A stretch of 8,184 nucleotides of DNA from positions 1-8,184 of the forward strand of contig WQVT01000081.1 of NCBI GenBank assembly GCA_009785715.1, in the 5' to 3' direction. Under the pieces are notes generated by a model, which ran no database searches, had not been told where the DNA came from, and saw only the letters and a list, made by a program, of their open reading frames with translations. This DNA comes from Acidimicrobiaceae bacterium. Lineage in GTDB: Bacteria; Actinomycetota; Acidimicrobiia; Acidimicrobiales; Palsa-688. The position numbers and the translations under genes were made by a program. Of this stretch, positions 1-5,323 are shown in pieces; the stretch's first letter is position 1, and each line of letters begins with the position of its first letter.

Positions 1-489
1 CTCGATCCGCTGGTCGCCCGAGCGCGCCTTGGCGGAGAGCATCGCCTCGATGACCTTCGGGTCGATGGCCGAACCCCCGCCGGCCACGCTGCGCACGGCG
101 GCCGCGAGCTCGTCAACGTCGGCCACGCGCTCCTTGAGCAGGTAGCCCCGACCCTCCGCTCCCTGCTCGAGCAGGGCCCTCACGTAGGCCGGCTGGGCGT
201 ACTGGCTCAACAGGATGATCCCGACGTCGGGGTGGTGGGTGCGGCAGTACGACGCGAACTGCACCCCTTCGTCGATGTGGCTGGGCGGCATCCGGATGTC
301 GGTCAGGACCACGTCCGGTTCGTCGCGGTCCACGGCTTCGCGTAGCTCGGGGAGATCGGCACACACCGCCACCACCTCGAGGTCCTCGTGCGAGGCCAAG
401 AGCTGGCGTACGCCCTCGCGGACCAGGTAGTGGTCGTCAGCCACGATCAGCCGGATCCCCAACCCGGCAGCCGGCTCCGCGTCAGACAC
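1..489 (-). CDS. NarL/LuxR-type two-component response regulator, receiver domain (C-terminus off the left edge)
   Basis: The 163 visible codons encode a CheY-like receiver domain. The acidic pocket is D18/D19 (VADDHYLVREGV), the predicted phospho-acceptor is D64 (VVLTDIRMPP), the switch Ser is S95 (IILLSQY) and the conserved Lys is K119 (GYLLKERV). The helix after the receiver (DELAAAVRSVAGGGSAID) is the linker usual in NarL-type regulators, so a LuxR-type helix-turn-helix probably follows beyond base 1; that part is inference. The start is GTG at 489-487. An in-frame TGA lies two codons upstream (495-493), so no longer start exists. No Shine-Dalgarno is seen, and a -10-like hexamer ends six bases before the GTG, which suggests leaderless translation. 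No histidine kinase lies upstream, so any partner would be downstream (left of the window) or elsewhere. Receiver family is secure; target genes are unknown. Confidence 0.93.
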   Translation of the reverse strand, partial: MSDAEPAAGLGIRLIVADDHYLVREGVRQLLASHEDLEVVAVCADLPELREAVDRDEPDVVLTDIRMPPSHIDEGVQFASYCRTHHPDVGIILLSQYAQPAYVRALLEQGAEGRGYLLKERVADVDELAAAVRSVAGGGSAIDPKVIEAMLSAKARSGDQRIE

Positions 490-501
490 TGTTCAACGAT
501 A
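490..501 (-). promoter_or_regulatory. candidate leaderless promoter -10 element for the response regulator
   Basis: On the minus strand TATCGT (501-496) fits the TANNNT -10 pattern and is followed by six bases and then the GTG start at 489. This spacing puts the transcription start at or next to the start codon, as in leaderless genes common in actinobacteria. The missing Shine-Dalgarno agrees with this. No convincing -35 is seen 17-18 bases further upstream. Confidence 0.45.
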
Positions 502-605
502 GCGGGGGTGGTGCCAGCACGAAGGCGCGAAGACACCTGCGGGCACCCTCGCAGACAGCGGCGCGAAATCGGAAGCTGACGAACGACAGCCGGCCCGGCT
601 GCAGC

Positions 606-620
606 CTCCTAAGGAAGGAG
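606..620 (+). promoter_or_regulatory. Shine-Dalgarno of the HAF-repeat gene inside a small inverted repeat
   Basis: AAGGAAGGAG (611-620) ends 7 bases before the ATG at 628 and fixes that start. CTCCT at 606-610 is the exact reverse complement of AGGAG at 616-620, with a 5-base loop, so the leader could fold over part of its own ribosome site. A 5-bp stem is weak and an alternative purine stretch stays in the loop. Any regulatory effect is speculative. Confidence 0.5.
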
Positions 621-627
621 TTCGTCC

Positions 628-1629
628 ATGACCCATTTCTCGTCCTTTCAGGGCCGCGCCGTTCGACTGGCGGCGGTGGCCGGAATCGGCCTCGCCGGCG
701 CGGTCGGCGTGAGCGCCGCCGTCCCGGGAGGGGCATTCGCCGAGGGCTCTTCCGGGCCCGCCGCGAACCAGGGCCCGAGCCAGAGTGCGATGCCCGGACC
801 GAGCCAGAGCGCGCTGACGTTCGAGACCCTCGACAACCCGGCCGATCCCACGTTCAACCAGCTCCTCGGGATCAACGATCACGGCCTCATCGCCGGCTAT
901 TTCGGCAGCGGCGAGGCGGGTCACCCGAACAAGGGGTACCTCCTCTCCCCTCCGGCCAACTACACCGCCGAGAACTTCCCCGGATCGGTGCAGACCCAGG
1001 TGACCGGGCTCAACAACGTCGGCACCACCGTCGGCTTCTACGCCGACGCAAACGGTGACAATTTCGGCTTCGCCCTCCGCAACGGGCTCTACACCGTCTA
1101 CCAGGACCCGAACACCGGCACCGGCACCGTCAACCAGCTCCTCGGCGTCAACGACGAGAACATGGCGGTCGGGTTCTACACCGACGGCAACGGCCTCAAC
1201 CACGGGTACCTGCTCAACCTCACCTCGGGCAAGTTCATCGAGACCCGGATCCCCGGTGGCACCAACACCGTGGCCACGGGCATCAACGACGACGGCGACA
1301 TCACCGGGTTCAGCACCAACGCCGACAAGCAGGTGTTCGGCTGGCTCTTCCGCCACGGCCGGTTCTCGGAATTCGAGTTCAAGGGCTCGACCAACACCAC
1401 CCCGCTCGGGGTCAACAACCGGGACGAGGTCGTGGGCGCCTATGTCGACGCCGCCGGCAAGACCCACGGGTTCACCCTGAACCAGGCCTTCGGGCGCAAG
1501 CAGTGGACCAGCGTGGACGACCCCAACGGGATCGGCACCACGACCGTCAACGGCGTGAACGACTTCGGTCAGTTGGTCGGCTTCTACACCGACGCCGCCG
1601 GCAACACCGACGGCTTCCTGGCCAAGTAA
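628..1629 (+). CDS. secreted HAF-type extracellular repeat protein with six repeats
   Basis: A 333-residue protein with an N-terminal signal peptide: Arg residues at 10 and 13, a hydrophobic Ala/Gly/Val core at about 14-31, and a likely cleavage after A38 (GGAFA). A short low-complexity linker follows, containing GPSQSA twice (49-54 and 57-62). The rest is six copies of a repeat whose core is (L/T/N)G(I/V/L)N(D/N)xGxxxGxY followed by Asp/Asn/Gly-rich turns and G(F/Y/W)xL. Core glycines fall at residues 81, 127, 173, 218, 261 and 309, a spacing of 43-48. This matches the HAF-type extracellular repeat family, whose biochemical role is not established. Six units of this length could form a six-bladed beta-propeller, and turns such as DGNG and DAAGN might bind metal; both are inference. 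There is no cell-wall anchor or C-terminal membrane segment, so the protein is probably released. It is divergent from the response regulator, which may control it. Confidence 0.88.
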   Translation: MTHFSSFQGRAVRLAAVAGIGLAGAVGVSAAVPGGAFAEGSSGPAANQGPSQSAMPGPSQSALTFETLDNPADPTFNQLLGINDHGLIAGYFGSGEAGHPNKGYLLSPPANYTAENFPGSVQTQVTGLNNVGTTVGFYADANGDNFGFALRNGLYTVYQDPNTGTGTVNQLLGVNDENMAVGFYTDGNGLNHGYLLNLTSGKFIETRIPGGTNTVATGINDDGDITGFSTNADKQVFGWLFRHGRFSEFEFKGSTNTTPLGVNNRDEVVGAYVDAAGKTHGFTLNQAFGRKQWTSVDDPNGIGTTTVNGVNDFGQLVGFYTDAAGNTDGFLAK

Positions 1630-1639
1630 CTCCCTGCAG

Positions 1640-1666
1640 GCCGCGAGCGGGACGGGGGCTCGCGGC
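1640..1666 (+). terminator. GC-rich hairpin after the HAF-repeat gene
   Basis: GCCGCGAGC (1640-1648) and GCTCGCGGC (1658-1666) form a perfect 9-bp stem with a 9-base loop, starting 11 bases after the stop codon. No U-tract follows, as is common for terminator-like hairpins in high-GC actinobacteria. Confidence 0.55.
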
Positions 1667-1682
1667 TCGTAGGTACGAGACC

Positions 1683-1721
1683 CAGGGCCCGGCCGCAACC
1701 CACCCCGGCGGCCGGGCCCTG
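1683..1721. terminator. 13-bp hairpin, probable bidirectional terminator between convergent genes
   Basis: CAGGGCCCGGCCG (1683-1695) pairs perfectly with CGGCCGGGCCCTG (1709-1721) around a 13-base loop. It lies between the HAF-repeat stop (1629) and the protease stop (1763), two convergent genes, so it may end transcription from both sides. Neither flank has a clear U-run, so termination is inferred from stem strength and position. Confidence 0.65.
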
Positions 1722-1762
1722 TGACACTCCTCTACCGACGACCCCGCCTGAACGGGCGAACG

Positions 1763-2680
1763 CTAGACGGCGCTGCCCGGATCGCCGCCGGTCTCCGCAG
1801 GCCCGAAGTGGACCTCGAGCGTGATCTCCTCGATCCCCCGCACCGCCACGAGCGTGATGGTCGGGGCGTCGTCGGCACCCAGTACGGCGTGCAGGTCGTC
1901 GGGATCGACCAGCGGCCGCCCGCCGGCGGAGACGAGCAGGTCGCCGCGCCGCACGCCGGCCGTCGCCGCCGGTCCTCCGTCCTCCACGGCCTGGACGAGC
2001 AGCCCGTCCCGGGCCTCGAGGCCGACAGCGGCCCGGAGCCTGCGTGCGGCACGGGTGGGCGCGAGGGCGACGCCGAGGCGCCGCCGCGTCGGCGAACGGC
2101 CCTCACCGAGGGCGCCGATGCGCTCCCGGAGGTCGGCGTCGGTGGGGAGGGCCAGGTAGAAGCCGTCGCCGAGGCGATGCGTGTTGATGCCGACGACGCG
2201 GCCCTCGCCGTCGACCAACGGTCCGCCCGACGACCCCCGGGCCATCGGCGCCGTGTGCTCGATGCTGCCGCGGATCAGGTGGCCGCCCGGCCCCCGGAAC
2301 GGGCGCCCGACGCTCGAGACTTCCCCCCGCGTCACCCGCAGGGCGCCGGCGGCGGTCCTCGACAGGGCCCACACCGGGGTGCCGACCCCCAGATCGGTGT
2401 CCCCCCAACTCGGGACGGCGGGGCCGGCTCCCTCGACGCTCAGGACGGCGAGGTCGCCGTCGTGGTCCAGGCCGACGACGTCGGCGGTCACCGCCCGCTC
2501 GTCGGCAAGGATCACCGTCGCCTGCGGACCCCGCACGTTGTGGGCGTTGGTGACGACCCGGCCGGCGGCCACCACCAGCCCGACCCCCCGCCCCGGTCCA
2601 CGGCCGATCCCCACGGTTGACGGCCCGACCCCCTCAACGGCCGCACGTGCCGCCGCCTGCAACTCCTCGATCACACTCAT
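1763..2680 (-). CDS. HtrA/DegP-like trypsin-fold serine protease with C-terminal PDZ domain, apparently cytoplasmic
   Basis: A 305-residue protein with an S1C/HtrA-type layout. The catalytic His is H47 (VVTNAHNV), the Asp is D76 (HDGDLAVL) and the nucleophile is S151 in ARGSSGGPLV, where the usual GNSGG has become GSSGG. The protease domain covers about 15-185. A PDZ domain covers about 200-295, with LGVAL at its start, GPAATAGVRRGDLL as the carboxylate-loop/helix region and a closing TLEVHF strand. Known HtrA proteins are exported or membrane-tethered quality-control proteases. Here the N-terminus is MSVIEELQAAARAAVEG, with no signal peptide or membrane helix, so the protein probably acts in the cytoplasm or leaves by another route. 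The start is fixed by GGAGGTGAG (2691-2683) just before the ATG. It diverges from the HxlR regulator across 63 bases, making that regulator a candidate controller. The triad is complete, so activity is expected; substrates are unknown. Confidence 0.88.
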   Translation of the reverse strand: MSVIEELQAAARAAVEGVGPSTVGIGRGPGRGVGLVVAAGRVVTNAHNVRGPQATVILADERAVTADVVGLDHDGDLAVLSVEGAGPAVPSWGDTDLGVGTPVWALSRTAAGALRVTRGEVSSVGRPFRGPGGHLIRGSIEHTAPMARGSSGGPLVDGEGRVVGINTHRLGDGFYLALPTDADLRERIGALGEGRSPTRRRLGVALAPTRAARRLRAAVGLEARDGLLVQAVEDGGPAATAGVRRGDLLVSAGGRPLVDPDDLHAVLGADDAPTITLVAVRGIEEITLEVHFGPAETGGDPGSAV

Positions 2681-2697
2681 GGCTCACCTCCGAGTGA

Positions 2698-2712
2698 CTT
2701 GTTAATTGCAAG
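2698..2712. promoter_or_regulatory. candidate HxlR operator dyad (CTTG-N7-CAAG) in the divergent control region
   Basis: CTTG (2698-2701) and CAAG (2709-2712) form an inverted repeat around an AT-rich 7-base spacer, standing out in GC-rich surroundings. HxlR-family operators often have ACTTG...CAAGT-like half-sites; here the outer bases are imperfect. Overlapping -10-like hexamers face both ways just beside it: TACCAT (2714-2719, +) and TACCTT (2715-2710, -). A bound regulator could therefore block both the protease gene and its own gene. This is inference from position and pattern. Confidence 0.4.
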
Positions 2713-2713
2713 G

Positions 2714-2725
2714 TACCATTCGGTA
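2714..2725. promoter_or_regulatory. second small dyad TACC-ATTC-GGTA beside the HxlR operator
   Basis: TACC (2714-2717) and GGTA (2722-2725) are perfect 4-base inverted halves with a 4-base spacer, directly after the CTTG/CAAG dyad. It could be part of a compound operator or be chance; four-base arms alone are weak evidence. Confidence 0.25.
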
Positions 2726-2743
2726 GTGGGCAAAGGGGGATCG

Positions 2744-3268
2744 ATGTGGAAACGCACCGCGCCGGGGCAGCATGTGGGGGTGCCATCGCCCCCGAGCCGA
2801 CGCGCGTCCCAACCGGTGCAACCCACCGCCCACTCCGCCCTGAGGGAAGAGCCTCCCGCCTCCGCCCTCGATGCCGCCCTCGCACGGGTGGGGGACCGTT
2901 GGTCGCTGCTCGTCGTCGACGCCCTCCTCGACGGCCCGCGTCGCTTCGGCGAACTGCAGGAGGCCGTGCCGGGGATCGCCACCAACGTGCTCACCCAGCG
3001 GCTCCGCCACCTGGAGCATGCACGCGTCGTGCTCCCGCGGCCCTATTCGCAGCGCCCGCTGCGCTCCGCGTACGAGTTGACCGGGGCGGGGCGCGAGCTG
3101 GGGGGCGCCCTTCGACTCCTGGCCCAGTGGGGATCGGACGCCCTACCCGGCGCCGCCAGCACGCCCGCCCATGCCGCCTGCGGCACGCCGCTCGAGGCCC
3201 GGTGGTGGTGCCCCACCTGCGATCAGCTGGTGGAGCACCCCAACCTGGACCCGGTGATCTGGGCCTGA
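2744..3268 (+). CDS. HxlR-family winged-helix regulator with Cys-rich C-terminal tail
   Basis: A 174-residue protein. Residues about 41-135 are an HxlR-type winged helix: GDRWSLLVVDALLDGPRRFGELQ, then the recognition-helix region GIATNVLTQRLRHLE and the wing PLRSAYELTGAGREL. HxlR proteins are DNA-binding repressors or activators, several of which respond to electrophiles, aldehydes or redox stress. The tail (143-160) holds H143, C146, C156 and C159 in the pattern HxxC-x9-CPTC, which could bind zinc or act as a thiol sensor. The first 40 residues are proline-rich and outside the usual domain. ATG at 2744 was chosen because AAAGGGGGA (2732-2740) precedes it. A TTG at 2699 would also be in frame but lies inside the putative operator. 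A start inside the proline-rich extension cannot be excluded. The gene is divergent from the protease and stops 12 bases before the convergent RidA-family gene. Confidence 0.87.
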   Translation: MWKRTAPGQHVGVPSPPSRRASQPVQPTAHSALREEPPASALDAALARVGDRWSLLVVDALLDGPRRFGELQEAVPGIATNVLTQRLRHLEHARVVLPRPYSQRPLRSAYELTGAGRELGGALRLLAQWGSDALPGAASTPAHAACGTPLEARWWCPTCDQLVEHPNLDPVIWA

Positions 3269-3279
3269 TTCAGCGGCCC
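3261..3279. terminator. short inverted repeat at the HxlR/RidA convergent junction
   Basis: GGGCC (3261-3265) and GGCCC (3275-3279) could form a 5-bp stem with a 9-base loop spanning the stop of the regulator and ending just before the RidA-family stop. The two genes converge with only 12 bases between them. The stem is short and has no U-run, so it is at best a weak bidirectional terminator. Confidence 0.25.
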
Positions 3280-3280
3280 C

Positions 3281-3667
3281 CTACTGGACCCAGGCGATGA
3301 CCTCGAGCTGGATCTTCATGCTCCCCTGCAGCGGGCCGGCCGTGGTGTGACGAGCCGGCCGGCTGTGCTCATCGGGGAACACCTTGAGCCACTCCTCGTT
3401 GACGTTGGCCCGCAGCGAATTGTCGGCGAGCAGGACCTCGACCTTGGCGATGTCGTCGGTCGTGCCACCGGCGGCGGCCATGAACGCCTGCAGGTTCTCG
3501 AAGACGCGACGGACCTGTTCTGCCCCGTCTTCGGGCGTCTTGCCGGTGGCGGGATCGGCCCCCATGATCCCACCGGAGCACACGAGGGGCCCCACCCGGG
3601 AGCCGAAGGGAATCGGGTTCTGACCGTGGCTGAGACCTTCAACCTCGACTGAATTTCGCGAGCTCAT
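3281..3667 (-). CDS. RidA/YjgF/YER057c-family protein, probable enamine/imine deaminase
   Basis: A 128-residue protein, the usual length for RidA-family trimers, which hydrolyse reactive enamines or imines to ketones and ammonia. The conserved active-site Arg is present as R106 (SRPARHTT), and the Glu near the C-terminus as E122 (IQLEVIAW). Other family features are the GKTPEDGAEQ segment, the NLQAFMAAAGGTTDDIAKVEV helix-strand (split at about 58 and 70) and VNEEWLKVFPDEHSRPARHT. The N-terminal NPIPFGSRVG replaces the SPFSQA-type loop of classical RidA. It resembles the divergent RidA group often found beside aromatic or amino-acid degradation genes, so the substrate may not be 2-aminoacrylate. 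The start is supported by AGGAGGAG (3680-3673) about five bases before the ATG. It is probably the second gene of an operon with the nitroreductase, 51 bases upstream. Confidence 0.9.
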   Translation of the reverse strand: MSSRNSVEVEGLSHGQNPIPFGSRVGPLVCSGGIMGADPATGKTPEDGAEQVRRVFENLQAFMAAAGGTTDDIAKVEVLLADNSLRANVNEEWLKVFPDEHSRPARHTTAGPLQGSMKIQLEVIAWVQ

Positions 3668-3693
3668 CTTGCACTCCTCCTAGGTAGTCGAAT

Positions 3694-3715
3694 CGGAAAA
3701 ACGGCGTCTTTTCCG
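3694..3715 (-). other. 7-bp hairpin between the nitroreductase and RidA-family genes
   Basis: CGGAAAA (3694-3700) pairs with TTTTCCG (3709-3715) around an 8-base loop, in the 51-base gap between two co-directional minus-strand genes. It could modulate read-through or mRNA stability between them; no function can be shown from sequence alone. Confidence 0.4.
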
Positions 3716-3718
3716 CGT

Positions 3719-4150
3719 TCAGGCAATCCGATCGAGCCAGACGAGCGGTATCTCCCGGCTCGTGCGCTCCTGGTTACGGCGGAAGTTCGGGTTCGTCTTG
3801 GCACGCTCCTCGCCCAGGGCTCGACGTTCCTCGCCGGCGGTGACAACCGCCCGCGCCCCGAACGTCTCGCCGGGCAATTCGACGGTCACCTCGGGATGCG
3901 CGACCAGGTTGTGGTACCAGTCCGGATGGTTCGGCGCTCCGCCGGCGGCCGCCGACACCAGAATCCGCCCGCCGATGTCGGTGTAGCCGAGCGGCACGAC
4001 ATGGGGGCGCCCACTCCGGGCGCCCGTGGTGGTGAGGAGCAGCAGATTCCTGCCGGCGAAGTCTCCGGTCACCGCTCCCGTCGCCCGGAACTCGGCCGTG
4101 ACCGCCGCGTTGTACGCCCGGCCGTCCGCGAAGTCCGCTCGTGCTGGCAT
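3719..4150 (-). CDS. deazaflavin (F420)-dependent nitroreductase-family protein (Ddn-like)
   Basis: A 143-residue single-domain protein of the split-barrel Ddn family, which uses reduced cofactor F420 to reduce nitroimidazoles, quinones or other electron-poor substrates. The family-defining TTTGARSGRPHVVPL (40-54) contributes to cofactor phosphate binding. GAPNHPDWYHNLVAHP (71-86) is the other signature, with the Tyr/His/Asn segment near the active site. There is no signal peptide or membrane segment. The ATG at 4150 is preceded by AAGGAGGGGAG, a strong ribosome site. It leads a probable two-gene unit with the RidA-family gene and diverges from the catabolic operon across 122 bases. Family members without experimental data may use F420 in other redox steps, so the substrate is unknown. 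If the family call is right, the host makes F420, which fits an actinobacterium. Confidence 0.9.
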   Translation of the reverse strand: MPARADFADGRAYNAAVTAEFRATGAVTGDFAGRNLLLLTTTGARSGRPHVVPLGYTDIGGRILVSAAAGGAPNHPDWYHNLVAHPEVTVELPGETFGARAVVTAGEERRALGEERAKTNPNFRRNQERTSREIPLVWLDRIA

Positions 4151-4224
4151 CTCCCCTCCTTGCCGCTCCCGCTCCGAGGTGTCCCCCGGACCGGTTGGGC
4201 ATCGTAGCTGTTCTGCGCGACCCG

Positions 4225-4253
4225 CTCCTCGTGGAGGAGAGAAAAGATAAAGT
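4225..4253 (+). promoter_or_regulatory. candidate promoter/operator of the catabolic operon: CTCCTC-GTG-GAGGAG dyad and TAAAGT -10
   Basis: CTCCTC (4225-4230) and GAGGAG (4234-4239) are a perfect 6-bp inverted repeat around GTG. An unusually A-rich stretch follows, with TAAAGT at 4248-4253, a good TANNNT -10 candidate. Initiation near 4260 would leave a short leader that begins just before the AGGAGG ribosome site. The dyad occupies about -35 to -20, where a repressor or activator would bind. On the minus strand it also lies about 18 bases upstream of TACGAT (4206-4201), a possible -10 for the nitroreductase. Both promoter readings are inference. The dyad could instead be an RNA hairpin if transcription starts further upstream. 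Confidence 0.35.
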
Positions 4254-4262
4254 CGCCCCGAC

Positions 4263-4268
4263 AGGAGG
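4263..4268 (+). promoter_or_regulatory. ribosome binding site that fixes the GTG start at 4273
   Basis: AGGAGG lies four bases before GTG at 4273. The ATG at 4271 that overlaps it reads ATG-TGA and cannot be a start. The reading frame stays open upstream to 4141, but that extension runs through the divergent promoter and into the nitroreductase start region and lacks family similarity, so it is rejected. Confidence 0.75.
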
Positions 4269-4272
4269 CCAT

Positions 4273-5310
4273 GTGACCAACTTGACGCTGAGTTTCGCGT
4301 TCGGGGAAAACCCGCGCTCCCGTCCGCTCATCGATGGCCGAGTCAGCCCAGAAGGTATCGATCTCCACCCGACACGTTCGGGTATGCAGGAGCTTGCGTG
4401 GAGACAGTTCCACGGCCACGAGTTCCAGATATCCGAGCTCTCGATGTCGAGCCTCATTGCGTCTCACAGTCGGGGAGATCGCTCCTTCATCGGCATACCC
4501 GTCTTCACCACCCGAGGCTTCATGCAGACCGCCATACTCGTGAGGGACGGCGCCGGCATCGACACACCGGAGAAGCTTGCGGGAAAGCGCATCGGCGTCC
4601 CGGAGTACCAGCAGACGGCAGCGCTGTGGGCACGCGGGATCATGGAACACGAGTTCGGGGTCCACCCGACAAGCTGCCACTGGTATATGGAGCGCTTGCC
4701 CGAACAGAGCCACGGCGGCTCCACCGGCTTCGAGCCGCCCGAGGATCTCGACTTCCAATACATCCCCTGGGAAAAGAACATCGATGCGATGCTCGCGTCC
4801 GGCGAGCTCGACGCCTCGCTCCTCGGTGGGCCCTGGGGCTCGGCACCATCCAATGTGAGGGGGCGTACCCGCAAGGCCATCGTCAACGCGAACCGGGGAG
4901 CCGTCCGTTACGGGCCCGGTACGGGCATCAGCCGCCTCTTTCCCGATCCTGCCGCCGAGGGTGCCCGCTACTTTCGGAAAACCGGAATATTCCCGGTCAA
5001 TCACGGCGTCGCCGTTCGTTCAGATGTACTCGAGGAACATCCGTGGGTCGCGCTCAACATTTATCAGGCATTCCTTGAGGCAAAGGACCTGTGGTCCGCC
5101 GACAAGGACGAGGCCGAGCGCGCCTACCTGGATACCGGCTCGGTGGATGAAGGTGCGTTTCAAGGCCTTCAGAAGGATCTCTACCCGTACGGCGTCCGGG
5201 CAAATAGGCACCTCCTCGAGACCTTGATCCAGTATTCATTCGAACAGGGCCTGTCGGACCGCCTCGTCTCTATTGAGGAGATCTTCTACAGCCCCACGCT
5301 CGACCTATGA
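4273..5310 (+). CDS. 4,5-dihydroxyphthalate decarboxylase-family protein (solute-binding-protein fold)
   Basis: A 345-residue protein that lines up end to end with proteins annotated as 4,5-dihydroxyphthalate decarboxylase (Pht5-like). These share the fold of NMT1/THI5-type ABC solute-binding proteins. Recognisable blocks are GRVSPEGIDL (22-31), EFQISELSMSSLI (50-62), IPVFTTRGF (75-83), the hallmark GKRIGVPEYQQTAALWARGI (104-123), IDAMLASGELDA before LLGG, and the C-terminal SIEEIFYSPTLDL. In phthalate degradation the characterised member removes a carboxylate from 4,5-dihydroxyphthalate to give protocatechuate. No signal peptide or lipobox is present, which favours a cytosolic enzyme over a transport receptor. 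No phthalate dioxygenase or ring-cleavage genes are nearby, so the natural substrate may be another dicarboxylate; many family members are assigned by homology only. It is first in the operon, 13 bases before the MetE-like gene. Its codon use is visibly less G/C-biased than the flanking genes. Confidence 0.85.
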   Translation: MTNLTLSFAFGENPRSRPLIDGRVSPEGIDLHPTRSGMQELAWRQFHGHEFQISELSMSSLIASHSRGDRSFIGIPVFTTRGFMQTAILVRDGAGIDTPEKLAGKRIGVPEYQQTAALWARGIMEHEFGVHPTSCHWYMERLPEQSHGGSTGFEPPEDLDFQYIPWEKNIDAMLASGELDASLLGGPWGSAPSNVRGRTRKAIVNANRGAVRYGPGTGISRLFPDPAAEGARYFRKTGIFPVNHGVAVRSDVLEEHPWVALNIYQAFLEAKDLWSADKDEAERAYLDTGSVDEGAFQGLQKDLYPYGVRANRHLLETLIQYSFEQGLSDRLVSIEEIFYSPTLDL

Positions 5311-5323
5311 GGACGGAGACGTC

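Noticed and set aside
597..606. GGCTGCAGCC palindrome upstream of the HAF-repeat gene
   Set aside because: A 10-base palindrome is expected by chance in GC-rich DNA and has no informative position.
493..1698. 401-codon open frame on the minus strand opposite the HAF-repeat gene
   Set aside because: Its translation is Val/Gly/Glu/Ala-rich with no recognisable domain. The plus-strand gene has a ribosome site, signal peptide and six repeats, so this is an antisense shadow typical of high GC.
1721..2620. 299-codon plus-strand frame opposite the protease
   Set aside because: Arg/Pro/Asp-rich with no domain, and it starts in the 13-bp hairpin. The minus-strand protease with its full triad explains the region.
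4141..4272. 44-codon upstream extension of the decarboxylase-like gene
   Set aside because: It overlaps the nitroreductase start and promoter region, lacks family similarity, and a good AGGAGG precedes GTG at 4273.
4069..5004. 311-codon minus-strand frame covering the nitroreductase start and the decarboxylase-like gene
   Set aside because: No domain is recognisable, and it crosses the divergent promoter region and the start of a well-supported gene on each side.
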